Assembly (NCBI GenBank): GCA_003389325.1 | Contig: QQVE01000009.1 | Location: 115,375 to 179,374 of the forward strand | Origin: Planctomycetota bacterium | GTDB taxonomy: Bacteria > Planctomycetota > Planctomycetia > Pirellulales > PALSA-1355 | Reading direction: 5' to 3' | Length of the DNA stretch: 64,000 nucleotides | Part shown: positions 35,133 through 44,318 of the stretch, piece by piece | Position numbering within the stretch: the first letter of the stretch is position 1 | How the letters are laid out: each line of letters opens with the position of its first letter | Notes under the pieces: generated by a model | The model's input: the letters and a program-made list of their open reading frames with translations, nothing else | Told to the model about the DNA's origin: nothing | The model's database searches: none | Program-made: the position numbers and the translations under genes

Positions 35133-35990
35133 CTACGACCTCGACAATCCCGGCATCTCGAACTCGCCGGAATCGATCCACCGCGGGTGGCAGAGCGTGA
35201 AGAAGTCGACCGCCAACAACTCTTCGACGAAGGCATAGGGTAACCAACCATAGCCCGCTTCTCCCCACCGCGCCCCCCAGGAGCTGCGCACCAGCAAAGC
35301 GCCGCGGGTTCCCTGCAGCCAGCGGTCGTCGTAACCCACCACGACCATCGCCTGGCCTCCCAGCGGCGTGTCGAAGGTCGGACGATAGGGAATGTGCCCG
35401 TCGTCGGTCAGGCTATCGGGCACCGAAACGCCGAATACCGCGGGAAAACCGGCCGACACAAACGCCTTGATCGTGTGCAGCCGCTCCAGCCCGCTCGCTT
35501 TGCGCTCGTCCAGCCGGACGTAGCGGATGGCGCGGTACGGATCGTCGAAGCGATACAAGAAGCCGTCGGGCTGCGCAGCCAGCCGCTCGCGCTCGTACGG
35601 CCAATAGCGCTCCGGCGGCACGCCGCAGCGAATCATGGCCCGCAGCGTCGTACGCAAATCGGTGCCGCCGCCGGCGGGGGTGCCGGCCAGCCGCAGCGTG
35701 TTCTGGTACAGAAACAGCGGCGAGGGGCGCAGCAGCCGGCCGATGGCCCGCCGCTCGAAGTACTGCGCCAGCGCACAGCAGGCCTGCGCCGTCGAGGTGG
35801 GAAGATCGAGTTGATCGGTAACCTCGACGAAGTACTCTCGCAAGTCGACGCTCGTCGATCGCGTGCTGCTGCTCTCGCCCCCGGCGAGACGCTGCAACAG
35901 GGCCATCGACTCGGCCGATCCGGGCGTGAAGTCGCGGAAATCCGGCGCGCTGGGAAGCCAGCCGAATCCGCGGGGCTCAAAGAGCGCCAT
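35133..35990 (-). CDS. Papain-fold (C1A-like) protein with all catalytic residues replaced
   Basis: 285 residues, no signal peptide. The order of papain-like motifs is kept: SVDLREYF (47-54), the Gln-Cys region DQLDLPTSTAQA (59-70), the His region GGQAMVVVGYDD (211-222) and the Asn region VRSSWGARWGEAGYGW (234-249). In active homologues these read DQGQLGSCTANA, GGHAVVVVGYDD and NSWG. Here the catalytic Cys aligns with S66, the His with Q213 and the Asn with S236. The gene sits inside the exopolysaccharide operon, so the fold is probably kept for binding rather than proteolysis. A 12-bp palindrome (AAGGCGCGCCTT, 35119-35130) lies just past its stop. Confidence 0.78.
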   Translation of the reverse strand: MALFEPRGFGWLPSAPDFRDFTPGSAESMALLQRLAGGESSSTRSTSVDLREYFVEVTDQLDLPTSTAQACCALAQYFERRAIGRLLRPSPLFLYQNTLRLAGTPAGGGTDLRTTLRAMIRCGVPPERYWPYERERLAAQPDGFLYRFDDPYRAIRYVRLDERKASGLERLHTIKAFVSAGFPAVFGVSVPDSLTDDGHIPYRPTFDTPLGGQAMVVVGYDDRWLQGTRGALLVRSSWGARWGEAGYGWLPYAFVEELLAVDFFTLCHPRWIDSGEFEMPGLSRS

Positions 35991-36211
35991 GCTTGACCTG
36001 AAGGAATGCCGACGAACATGCGAACCTGCGCCGAGGCATTCCCTGCTTTGCGGCGCGGCTCCAAACCCCCCTGAGCAGCACGTGGCCGCTATTGGCCCGC
36101 ACCAAGCATAGTCGCCGTGCCAATGGGGCCAAGGTGCACAGTGGGGACTGGTTGGGGTTGCCGGGGGAGGGATCCGTTAGCGCGGGCGTGTCGTTGCGCA
36201 CGCCAATTGCG

Positions 36212-36982
36212 CTAGCTGGCAACCTCGGGCGGCGAAGGTCGGGCAGGATTCTCGGCGATGAATTCCCAGCGAACGCCTTCGCCGCTGCCGTCGCCCATGA
36301 AGCGAATCAAGCAGTTCTTCTGCTTCCGGTTCAGGGCCTTGATCGTGTCGTGTAGCCGGCGGCGCGGCTCCAATTGCGAAAGCGGAGGCAACGGGTCGTC
36401 GATCCGCGGTGGCCAGCCGTCCTCCTCGAACGCCATCAACACGGTCTCCTGGTTCGGCGAGGGGAGCTTGAACTCCTTGACCACCTCGGCGCCCACGCGC
36501 AACTGGCGCCGCTGCTGGTCCCACGTCGGCCGGGCCGGCTCTTCCGAGGGTACCACGCGGCAATTCGCGGGGGCCTGATCGAGCGCAATCAGAGAGTCGC
36601 CGCCGCAAACCTCTTGCGCCGCGCAAACCCCGCCGGGCGTCAGCACGACACACGTGGCGTCGTCGACGCTCACCAGCGCCGTGCGGCGAAATTGCCGCGT
36701 GCGATCGCTGGGCCCGGTCGTCTCCACCGCGTGATCCACGTAGCCCATGCCGACCAGCCACCGCAGGTCGCTGTTGGTCATCTTCGCCGCCCGCAGCACG
36801 GGCAGCTCAACGGCCAGGTCCCAGACGTCCTGCTCCAGGTCGGCTGCATACTCGTAGGCTTGCAGCAACAGTGCCATCGACTCGTGCAGGTGCGGCCGCA
36901 CGTCGGATCGCCGGCGCGGCGGGGGCGCACTTCTAGCCGAAGCGTCGTCTCGCTCGAACGATTCGGTGGATGGCATGGACAC
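36212..36982 (-). CDS. Unknown two-domain protein, paralogue of the gene at 42469
   Basis: 256 residues from a GTG at 36982, which has GGAAG about 9 nt upstream; ATG 36976 is an alternative. It is clearly homologous to the 42469-43224 product. The N-terminal helical part shares LLQAYEYAADLEQDVW and the segment SDLRWLV; the C-terminal part shares TWD..R.QLRVG..VVK.FK.P...QE..L..FEE..WP.RIDDPLP and then ALNRKQK and GEGVRW. The C-terminal block looks like a small winged-helix or similar alpha/beta domain. I do not recognise the family. Its position between the export and chain-length genes suggests a regulatory role, which is inference. Confidence 0.68.
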   Translation of the reverse strand: MSMPSTESFERDDASARSAPPPRRRSDVRPHLHESMALLLQAYEYAADLEQDVWDLAVELPVLRAAKMTNSDLRWLVGMGYVDHAVETTGPSDRTRQFRRTALVSVDDATCVVLTPGGVCAAQEVCGGDSLIALDQAPANCRVVPSEEPARPTWDQQRRQLRVGAEVVKEFKLPSPNQETVLMAFEEDGWPPRIDDPLPPLSQLEPRRRLHDTIKALNRKQKNCLIRFMGDGSGEGVRWEFIAENPARPSPPEVAS

Positions 36983-37174
36983 GGGACGGAACTTCCAAGG
37001 ACCGCACGGTGGGGGTCGAGGCGTGAGTCGAGAGGTCGGTCCTGCCTCCCGTTATAATCATAGAACCGCGGATGTCGAGAAACGGCCCGCGAAGTCGGCA
37101 AAATGCTGGAGAAATCCCGCGAAAATCGCGGAACCTGGCGACAAACCGCCCGTGGCCTACCCCTCGGCAGGCGT

Positions 37175-38437
37175 TTACGGGGTCAGGTTCGGGATGAAGA
37201 AGGGCCCCTTGAAAAAGTCGTAGGTGAAGCCGCCGTAGAGCAGGTTGACCGGCAGCACCCCATACACGCCGCGGACGAACACCAGGTCGACGAAGTTGCT
37301 GGCCCGCTGAATCTTCGAGCGAGGCACGATGATCAGATCGGCGTCGCTGATCCAGATATCCCCCTCGGGGCAGGGCGATTTGCCCAACAGGGCCCGGGTC
37401 AAGTCGAGCGAGGTGGCCATTAATCGCCAGTCGTCGGCTCGGCGAAAGACCACGACGTTCCTGATTTCGGCCCCCTCGACCCAGCTTCCGGCCATGGTAA
37501 TGGCCTGCATCGCCGTGGTCGGAGCCACGAGTTCGTAGCGGCCGGGCCTGCGTACTTCGCCCACCACGTAGACGTAGCGCGGCGCCTTCTGGCTGAGGAT
37601 CGGCACCACTTCCATCCCCTGGATGCGGCTGGCGAAACGCTCGTCGAGCTCCATCTTGAACTCATCGAGCGAGAGACCCTGGGCCGGCACCGAGCCCACG
37701 GCCGGAAGCTGGATCGTGCCCTCAGGCGTGACCCGGCCCGGCAGCGTTTGGGCGCGAAAGCCCGCACGGCCGGCAACCGCGGCCCGCAGTTCTTCGAGCT
37801 TCGAGTTCACGTCGACCGGCTCGACCGTGATCGAGGGGTCCTGCAGGTGCTCTTGGAATACCGAGTCGAGATGGTCGCGCAGCTCGATCACGGTCAGTCC
37901 GGCCGCCGGCACTTGTCCCACCAGCGGCAGCGAGATGGTGCCGTCGGGCAGCACGACCAGCGTCCGTTCGAGCGACGGATCCGTGGCGCTGGAGACCTGA
38001 ATCTGGTCGCCGACGTTCAGCTTGTAGCCGCTGACCAGCCGGTCGTCGTCGACGCGGAAGCTGAATTCGAGTTGATCGTCGACCCGCAGGCGGTACACGG
38101 GCACGTGCGGCAGCCGGGCCCGGCCGACGTATTCGCCTTGGGCGTATTCCTGGAACTCGGCCACCACGCCCAGCGCTTTCCACGTGGCCTCGTATCCCGC
38201 GGGGCATCCGTTGAGGCAATCGACCGCGGGCACGACGTCGGGGTCGGCCGGCGTCAGGTACGGGCCCGACGGCGTCGACAGCGGGGGCGCGAAGCTCGTG
38301 TGGACGATCTCCACCGCCTGGCCGGGCAAGGGATCGGCGGCCCGCGCCGTCGCGCCGCCGGCCAGCACGATGCCCACCGCGACGGCGAGCACGATCCGTG
38401 CCCGACCGGCCAGCTTGTGGAGAGGACGGCGATTCAT
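37175..38437 (-). CDS. Wza-like polysaccharide export protein (first of tandem pair)
   Basis: 420 residues with signal peptide (about 10-33, RIVLAVAVGIVLAGGATARA). After about 80 residues specific to this group (DCLNGCPAGYEATWKALGVV) come two Poly_export/SLBB-type modules. One covers about 115-190 (YRLRVDDQLEFSF, GDQIQVSSATDPSL, LVLPDGTISLPLVGQVPAAGLTV) and a second begins near 225 (GRVTPEGTIQLPAVGSVPAQGLSL), followed by the SLBB-like YVVGEVRRPGRYELVAPTTA. There is no lipobox Cys. It should form part of the outer-membrane exit channel. It lies 36 nt downstream of its paralogue. Confidence 0.86.
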   Translation of the reverse strand: MNRRPLHKLAGRARIVLAVAVGIVLAGGATARAADPLPGQAVEIVHTSFAPPLSTPSGPYLTPADPDVVPAVDCLNGCPAGYEATWKALGVVAEFQEYAQGEYVGRARLPHVPVYRLRVDDQLEFSFRVDDDRLVSGYKLNVGDQIQVSSATDPSLERTLVVLPDGTISLPLVGQVPAAGLTVIELRDHLDSVFQEHLQDPSITVEPVDVNSKLEELRAAVAGRAGFRAQTLPGRVTPEGTIQLPAVGSVPAQGLSLDEFKMELDERFASRIQGMEVVPILSQKAPRYVYVVGEVRRPGRYELVAPTTAMQAITMAGSWVEGAEIRNVVVFRRADDWRLMATSLDLTRALLGKSPCPEGDIWISDADLIIVPRSKIQRASNFVDLVFVRGVYGVLPVNLLYGGFTYDFFKGPFFIPNLTP

Positions 38438-38473
38438 GGGGCAGCTCCGCGGTTTACGTCCACGCCACGTGCC

Positions 38474-39730
38474 TTACGGTCCGACCGGCGTCAGCTCGCG
38501 GAAGACGGTGTAGTTCACGCTTCCGTTGAACGGAATCACGCCGTACAGACCGCGGGTGAAGACCAGGTCGATGAAGTTGTCCGTCCGCAGCAGCTTCGAC
38601 TTGGGCACGATGATCAGGTCGGCGTCGCTGACCCAGATCTCGGCCGCCGGACAGGGCCTCTTGCCCAACAAGGCGGCCCGCAGGTCGAGCACCGTGGCGA
38701 TCAAGCGCCAGTTGTCGGCCCGGCGAAACACCACGATGTTGGTAATGTGAGCACCGACGGTCCAGCTACCGGCCATACTGATGGATTGCATCACCGTGGT
38801 CGGGGCCACCAACTCGTAGCGACCCGGGTTGCGCACTTCGCCGAGCACGTACACGAAGCGGGGAGCCCGCTCGCGGAGCACCGGAGTCACTTCGATGCCT
38901 TCGATCTGCTCGTCGAACCGCTCGTTGAGCTCGGTGTGGAACTCGTCGATCGTCAGGCCCTGGGCCGGCACGCTGCCGACCACCGGCAATTGAATCGTTC
39001 CTTCCGGCGTCACGCGCCCAGGGAGCACCTGGCCGCCGAAACCGCTACGGCCGGCCACGGTGAAGCGGAGGTCTTCCAACTGCGTGTCGACCTTCACCGG
39101 CGTCACGGTCACGGCCGGCTGGTTGTAGTACTTCCTAAAGTCCTCGTCGAGCTGCCCGCGAAGCTGCTCGACGGTGAGTCCCGCCGCCGGCACCGAGCCG
39201 ACCAGCGGCAGCGTGATCGTTCCGTCGGGGAGCACGACCAGCGTGCGGCCCAACTCGGGTTCGGCCGCCGATTCCACCTGCAGCTCGTCGCCGATGTTGA
39301 TTTTGTACGGGCCGGGAATCTTGTCGCGCGTGACGCGGAAGACAAACTCCATCTGGTCGTCGACGCGCAGCCGGTAGGTCGGCACGTGCGGCAGGCGAGC
39401 CCGGCCGACGTATTCACCTTGGGCCCACTCGTTGAAATCCCACACCGGACCCAGCGCGTCCCAGGTGGCTTCGTAGCCCGGCGGGCAGTGGTTGACGCAG
39501 TCGACGGCGCAAGTCATGTTCGGCGCCGCCGGCGTCAGCTTCGGACCTTCGGGCATCGAGATCGCATAGCCGGGGTTCGCCACGGCCATGGGGGCGTAGT
39601 CGCTCGGGGAGCTCTCGGCCGGGTCCGCCGCATGCAGTACGTGCAATCCCACGAGCAGGCCGGCAAACGCGGTGCCGGCCGCAAGGCATAGGCGCCAGGG
39701 GCGTGGTATACGGGGGGAGTTTCGGTCCAT
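38474..39730 (-). CDS. Wza-like polysaccharide export protein (second of tandem pair)
   Basis: 418 residues from ATG 39730; signal peptide about 10-32 (LCLAAGTAFAGLLVGLHVLHAA). Same domain order as the 37175-38437 product and closely similar along the whole length (CVNHCPPGYEATWDALG, GEYVGRARLPHVPTYRLRVDD, LVLPDGTITLPLVGSVPAAGLTV, GEVRNPGRYELVAPTTVMQS). The pair arose by tandem duplication. Two copies may build a mixed ring or serve two polymers. The preceding lipoprotein gene ends 11 nt upstream, so they form one operon. Confidence 0.86.
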   Translation of the reverse strand: MDRNSPRIPRPWRLCLAAGTAFAGLLVGLHVLHAADPAESSPSDYAPMAVANPGYAISMPEGPKLTPAAPNMTCAVDCVNHCPPGYEATWDALGPVWDFNEWAQGEYVGRARLPHVPTYRLRVDDQMEFVFRVTRDKIPGPYKINIGDELQVESAAEPELGRTLVVLPDGTITLPLVGSVPAAGLTVEQLRGQLDEDFRKYYNQPAVTVTPVKVDTQLEDLRFTVAGRSGFGGQVLPGRVTPEGTIQLPVVGSVPAQGLTIDEFHTELNERFDEQIEGIEVTPVLRERAPRFVYVLGEVRNPGRYELVAPTTVMQSISMAGSWTVGAHITNIVVFRRADNWRLIATVLDLRAALLGKRPCPAAEIWVSDADLIIVPKSKLLRTDNFIDLVFTRGLYGVIPFNGSVNYTVFRELTPVGP

Positions 39731-39741
39731 GTTGGTGGGCT

Positions 39742-41958
39742 CTAACGGCGGAGGTTTAGGGGGTTCCATCTCGAGCTACTACGCTGGTCGCTGCTGCCCT
39801 TGGCTTCGTTCTCGGGCTGTAGCGCCGTCTTGGGCGCCGCGGGCGACGCCGACGGCCTGGCCGCAGCAGGCATGGCCGCCGAAGGCACGCCGGCCTCGCT
39901 GGGCTTCGACGTGCTGGCGAACGTGGCCGGGTCGACCCAGTGCACCGGAGGTGCATCGGACTTCGGGTTGGCCGCTTCCAGCACCTCGGCGTTCTGCCGT
40001 GCCTGTTGGGCCAGGGCCACCTCGCCCAGACGCGAGTGCACGACCGACAGGTTCTTCCAAATCACCGGTTGGGGCGACGCGGCCGCACTGCCCATCAGCA
40101 TCTGCCGCGCCATCTCGAGCTGGCCCGAGCCGGCCAGCAGCACGCCCAGCTCGTGGGCGGCCCGGAAATTTTGCGGCTCGCTGATCACGGCAGCCTGAAA
40201 CAGGGCCATCGCCGGACCGGAGTACTCGAGCTGTTGGGAGTTGCGTCCGGCGCCCGAGATAATGATCTTGCCCAGGCCGTACAGGGCGATCGAGCCGACG
40301 GTTTCGCGGCCGACGCTCGTGGCCAACTGGGTCTTGGCATAGTCAAAGTAGTATTGGGCGGCCAGCGAGCCCGGCATGTCGGCGGTGTCCACGCCTTTGA
40401 GCGCCGGCGTCTTGTGGCCTTCGACCAGGGCCGACACGTTGACTTCGGTCAGGCCGACTCCGACGAACTGGTTGGCTTCTTTCAAGGCCCGGAAGCCGGC
40501 GATCGCCGCGTTGATGTGCTTGCGCGTCCGCTGGTCGACGTCGTGGGCCTGTGCAATCTGATTGATCGCGGCGATAAATTCCTTGCGAGCGGCGAACAGC
40601 GCGCCCTTCTCGGCCAGTTGAATCGCGTGGCGCACTCGCTCGTCGGCGCGCGCGATCGCGGCCACCAGGGCCGGCGATCGCAACGGAGTGACTTGCGGCA
40701 GCGGGTGGCGCGGGGCAGGCGCGGCGACCGTCTGCGGCGCTGCCGGCTGCGGGGCCGCCAGTTGAATGGGCGTCGGAATCGGCACCGCGTGGGGAGTCGA
40801 TTGTGCGACGTCCGCTCGGGCGGCCGGTGCGGACTGCGGCTGGGGCGCTTGGGCAGCCGGCGGCTGGGGAGCCTGCGCGGCCTTCGCCGCGAGTTGCGGC
40901 ACCTGTGCACGGGGCGTCAGCTCGATATCGGCCGGGGGCTCCTGCTGCAGGACGGGCTCTTGAGTCTCGGGCGCTTGCGCCACGTCGGCCGTTTGCGGCT
41001 CAGCGGCCGCTTCCGCCGGCGACCCCGGCTCGCTCAACTCCGGCTCGGCGGGCTGCGATGCCGCCACGGCTGCGGGCGCCACGCGCGGGCGAATCACCAG
41101 CGGCGACAGCGCTCGTCGAGGCGCGGCGGGCTTCTGCGCCGGCTCGTTTCCCGGGGCCGGGGCCTCGGCCGATTCCTGTTGGGCGACCTGCGGTTCGGCG
41201 GGCGCGGGTTCAACCGGCCGGGGTTCGATGGGCACCGCCTTGATCGTCACGGGTTTCATCGCCACCGGCTGGGTGCTGCTTTGCACCTCGGGCTTTGTCT
41301 CTTCAGCGACCGCTTCGGCCGGCGCCTGCCGGCTCGGGCGGCTGGCTGCCACGGCGGGCTCACCCGCTTGCGGCTCACCGGGCGACTGCTCGATCGGCGT
41401 TTGCTCGACCAGCTCGCTGGAGGTGGAATCGGGGCGCACGTCGAGACGGATGGTTTGCCGTTGCGGCTCGGTCGATGATGCGTATTCGCGCGGAACGTCA
41501 ACGGCCAGCGGATGCGTACCCGGCACGGCGAACTTCACTTCGCTGTCGGCCTCGGGCATCTCGTCGCTCCCTTGCGCTGGCGTCGGTTCGCCGGCAAGGG
41601 GGTAGTCTGCCGCGTACCGATCGGCGGGCTCCGAAGCGACTTCCGTGGCTTCCAGTGCCACGACTTCCTCGCTGTCGGGCTCCGCGTACGGGTCCCAGCC
41701 GGACGCGGTCTCGGCGACCGAATCGCTGGCCATCGCGGTCGGGTTGGGGTTGGATTCGTCGAGCGGGGGCGGCGATTCCCGCGACGCATCGACATCCACA
41801 ACGCTCACCACCACAGCTTCCGGCTTGCTGGGGGAAGCGGGCCGTTCGGTGCGCGCAGTGGGCGTCGTGCCCACGGCGTCGGAGCCGCAACCGGCGATCA
41901 TCATCACGCCGAGCGACGCCAGAACGGCCGCGCAGGTCCCTGTGGCTTTACGATCCAT
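39742..41958 (-). CDS. TPR-type lipoprotein with long Pro/Ala/Glu-rich region
   Basis: 738 residues from ATG 41958. A lipoprotein signal ends in the lipobox IAGC (21-24, Cys 24). Residues about 30-465 are low-complexity, rich in Pro, Ala, Glu and Gln, a likely periplasm- or wall-spanning stalk. The C-terminal part (about 470-700) is helical with TPR-like repeats (AAVISEPQNFRAAHELGVLLAG and ASPQPVIWKNLSVVHSRLG regions). Gene order (lipoprotein, Wza, Wza) suggests an accessory of the export channel that reaches across the envelope. First gene of the minus-strand exopolysaccharide locus. Confidence 0.72.
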   Translation of the reverse strand: MDRKATGTCAAVLASLGVMMIAGCGSDAVGTTPTARTERPASPSKPEAVVVSVVDVDASRESPPPLDESNPNPTAMASDSVAETASGWDPYAEPDSEEVVALEATEVASEPADRYAADYPLAGEPTPAQGSDEMPEADSEVKFAVPGTHPLAVDVPREYASSTEPQRQTIRLDVRPDSTSSELVEQTPIEQSPGEPQAGEPAVAASRPSRQAPAEAVAEETKPEVQSSTQPVAMKPVTIKAVPIEPRPVEPAPAEPQVAQQESAEAPAPGNEPAQKPAAPRRALSPLVIRPRVAPAAVAASQPAEPELSEPGSPAEAAAEPQTADVAQAPETQEPVLQQEPPADIELTPRAQVPQLAAKAAQAPQPPAAQAPQPQSAPAARADVAQSTPHAVPIPTPIQLAAPQPAAPQTVAAPAPRHPLPQVTPLRSPALVAAIARADERVRHAIQLAEKGALFAARKEFIAAINQIAQAHDVDQRTRKHINAAIAGFRALKEANQFVGVGLTEVNVSALVEGHKTPALKGVDTADMPGSLAAQYYFDYAKTQLATSVGRETVGSIALYGLGKIIISGAGRNSQQLEYSGPAMALFQAAVISEPQNFRAAHELGVLLAGSGQLEMARQMLMGSAAASPQPVIWKNLSVVHSRLGEVALAQQARQNAEVLEAANPKSDAPPVHWVDPATFASTSKPSEAGVPSAAMPAAARPSASPAAPKTALQPENEAKGSSDQRSSSRWNPLNLRR

Positions 41959-42252
41959 CGTGCTCCGTGCCTTCGTCCAAGGTAGAGTGGGGGTCCATCC
42001 ATCTGTCCCATCGTCCGGGTCGCCTGCAAAAGAAGAAGAAAACCCATGGCGACGCTTCCACCTGACCTTGGGGCCGACGATACATTCGGAATACTTTGCC
42101 ACGCCTTCCAGCAGCCCTCCTCACCCGGCTGACCACGCTGCCTGTTCGTTCGAGTCGCCTGTCAAGCGCCTCGTCGTCGCGACGGGCAACGTCGACCCCG
42201 CCTGCCACGGCCGGCCTGCGCCCCCCGCGGCGGCAAAAGCGCAGCGAAATGG

Positions 42253-42280
42253 TTGACAAACAACCGGGAATGAGTATTCT
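42253..42280 (+). promoter_or_regulatory. Sigma-70-like promoter upstream of the 42469 gene
   Basis: TTGACA (42253-42258), 16 nt, TATTCT (42275-42280). The leader to the ATG at 42469 would be about 180 nt and contains an AT-rich, possibly structured stretch (42335-42400); I see no known riboswitch in it. The whole gap 41959-42468 separates this gene from the exopolysaccharide operon running the other way, whose promoter should also lie here but is not obvious. Confidence 0.5.
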
Positions 42281-42468
42281 GGGGCCACTTAGGAGAGCCA
42301 GTTGATGGGTAGTAGGCCCGACACGCCAGGCGGCGCGGACGGGTCTTTGTTTTTGAAGGGGCAAGCATTCGATGGCCAGGCGAGGTTTTCTTAGAAGAAC
42401 GGCAACAAAGTAGCGGCAGCATCACGGCGCAATCACCCCCTGATTCACCCCCCCTTGGAGTCGTTGCC

Positions 42469-43224
42469 ATGGATGCTCTTAGCATGGCTGCCCCCTCCAG
42501 CCGGTCGCTCGTGGCCGACGAGTTGATTTCACCGGCAAGCGCGGCTCGGATTCCGGCCCGCATCAAGAAGGCGCTCGCGGCGCTGTTGCAAGCACACGAC
42601 TATGCCCAGGACCTTCAGGCGTGTCCCTGGGAATTCGCGATCGAGATCGCCACGCTGCGCGCCTTGAAGCTTTCCAACAGCGACTTGCGCTGGCTCGTGG
42701 CCCGCGACATCGTGGACCATGGCGTGGAGGTCACCGTCGGCGACTCGCGTCAGCGCAGCTTTCAGCATCCCGAGCGGCTGCGGCTGGCTCGCAAAGCGTG
42801 CTTCGTGCTGACCGAGACCGGCGTGCCGTTGGCCCGCCGCCTGCAGCGCCTGCCCGCAGAGCCCGAAGCGGCCGACGTGCCCGAGCGGCACGACCTGCCG
42901 TCGCTCGTGGTGGCCACGCCCCCGCCGCCGCAGTCTCCCACGTGGGACCGCGACCGGCACGAGCTGCGCGTCGGCCGTCGGGTCGTGAAGCAGTTCAAGA
43001 TTCCCAACGTCTGCCAGGAATCGATCCTCGCCGTCTTCGAGGAAATGCGTTGGCCCGAGCGCATCGACGATCCGCTGCCGGACGAGGGCGCCGGGCGCCC
43101 GTTGCAACTCCAACAAGCGATCGACGCGTTGAATCGCCACCAGAAGCACGCGCTGATCGAGTTTTGCGGCGACGGTGAGGGCGTCCGCTGGATGTATCAC
43201 GCGGCCAGCGAGGTCGCCGAGTGA
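42469..43224 (+). CDS. Unknown two-domain protein, paralogue of the gene at 36212
   Basis: 251 residues; GGAG lies 9 nt before the ATG. N-terminal helical region (ALAALLQAHDYAQDLQ, LKLSNSDLRWLVARDIVDHG), a central Pro-rich linker (about 135-165), then the C-terminal block PTWDRDRHELRVGRRVVKQF, QESILAVFEEMRWPERIDDP and DALNRHQKHALIEF. The same three segments occur in the 36212-36982 product. Cytoplasmic, no known family. It stands alone, divergent from the exopolysaccharide operon and with its own promoter, the position expected of a locus regulator. That role is inference. Confidence 0.7.
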   Translation: MDALSMAAPSSRSLVADELISPASAARIPARIKKALAALLQAHDYAQDLQACPWEFAIEIATLRALKLSNSDLRWLVARDIVDHGVEVTVGDSRQRSFQHPERLRLARKACFVLTETGVPLARRLQRLPAEPEAADVPERHDLPSLVVATPPPPQSPTWDRDRHELRVGRRVVKQFKIPNVCQESILAVFEEMRWPERIDDPLPDEGAGRPLQLQQAIDALNRHQKHALIEFCGDGEGVRWMYHAASEVAE

Positions 43225-43281
43225 TGTATCCGGCCCGCGTGCCGTCGCTTCCGCGGCGGCAGCCCGATCAACAGCGGTCGC

Positions 43282-44142
43282 CTACGCGGCCCGCAGGCTC
43301 TCCGACCTCTCCGCCGTTCGCCGCGCGGCCTGGCTCTCGCCGCTGAAGGGAAGTAGATCGGCTTCGGGATCCGGCTGGGCCAGGGCATGTTCGAGTTCCC
43401 ACAGCCGAGCCTGCTTCATGAACGTATAGAAGGCCGTGTACGCGCACACGTGGAATCCCGGCATGCCGTCCAGGAATCCCAGCCGTAAAAAGTACAACTG
43501 CAAGAACCGCATCGGAGCCCGAAACACCATCGACAGCAAACTGGGCCGGCGTCCTTCGTCGCGCATGTTGAGCGCGCCCCACGAAGCATAGCGGTTCATC
43601 TTGCGCCAGTAGTCGTCGCTGCTCCACGACGTGAAGTGCTCAAACGGGTGCTTGAGCCGCCGCACGCGGGTGCTGTCCAGCTCGATCTCCGCGTGTACCC
43701 AGCGCTCGCGGTAGCGTCCCACGTCGCGGCGGAACAGCCGCAAGACGTCGTCGCTCTCCCAACCGCAGTGGGCGATGTGATAGCCGAGAAAATGGTTCTT
43801 GCGGCCGATCCAGTACCCGTCGATCCCCGCCTGGGGCTCGGCGAGCACGCTGCGGAGCTCGGCAGCCAGTTGCGGCGTGACCCGCTCGTCGGCGTCGACG
43901 ATCAGCACCCAGGGGTGTTGCGCCTTGGGAATGGCCCAGTTCTTGAAGTTGGCCGAGTGCACGTATTCGCGCTCGATGACGCGGCAGCCGCCCATTTCGC
44001 GGACGATGTCCAGCGTTCCGTCGGTCGAGCCCGAGTCGGCCACCAGCACCTCATCGGCGATCGGTCGCACTGACTCGATGCACGGGCGGATGTTGCGGCG
44101 TTCGTTCTTGCACGGGATGAGAGCGGTGAGCTTCTGCGTCAT
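43282..44142 (-). CDS. GT2 glycosyltransferase, WaaE/KdtX-like
   Basis: 286 residues. LTALIPCKNERRNIRPCIESV, DEVLVADSGSTDGTLDI and WVLIVDADERVTPQL are the GT-A motifs, with the DADE metal site. The later segments SANFKNWAIPKAQHPW, YWIGRKNHFLG and HPFEHFTSWSSDDYWRKMNR are typical of the LPS core beta-1,4-glucosyltransferase (WaaE) group. It has an amphipathic C-terminal region for membrane contact. It converges with the 42469 gene and is separate from the main exopolysaccharide operon. Confidence 0.88.
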   Translation of the reverse strand: MTQKLTALIPCKNERRNIRPCIESVRPIADEVLVADSGSTDGTLDIVREMGGCRVIEREYVHSANFKNWAIPKAQHPWVLIVDADERVTPQLAAELRSVLAEPQAGIDGYWIGRKNHFLGYHIAHCGWESDDVLRLFRRDVGRYRERWVHAEIELDSTRVRRLKHPFEHFTSWSSDDYWRKMNRYASWGALNMRDEGRRPSLLSMVFRAPMRFLQLYFLRLGFLDGMPGFHVCAYTAFYTFMKQARLWELEHALAQPDPEADLLPFSGESQAARRTAERSESLRAA

Positions 44143-44318
44143 CGGTTCATGGTCCTAGATCCTGGGTCGTTTCCGTCTGCCCCGCATCAATGCTGTTCGG
44201 CTCCCCAAAATGCCGCACTTTCGGGAAAACCGTCAGAATCCGCACAACCCCCCTCTCAATTGGCAGAGTTGCCTGTGCGCGCGTAAAATGCGTCGACTTT
44301 ACCGCCGCTGGCAACGCT

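Noticed and set aside
42290..42468. Riboswitch in the leader of the 42469 gene
   Set aside because: The leader is long and AT-richer, but I could not match it to a known c-di-GMP or other riboswitch core.
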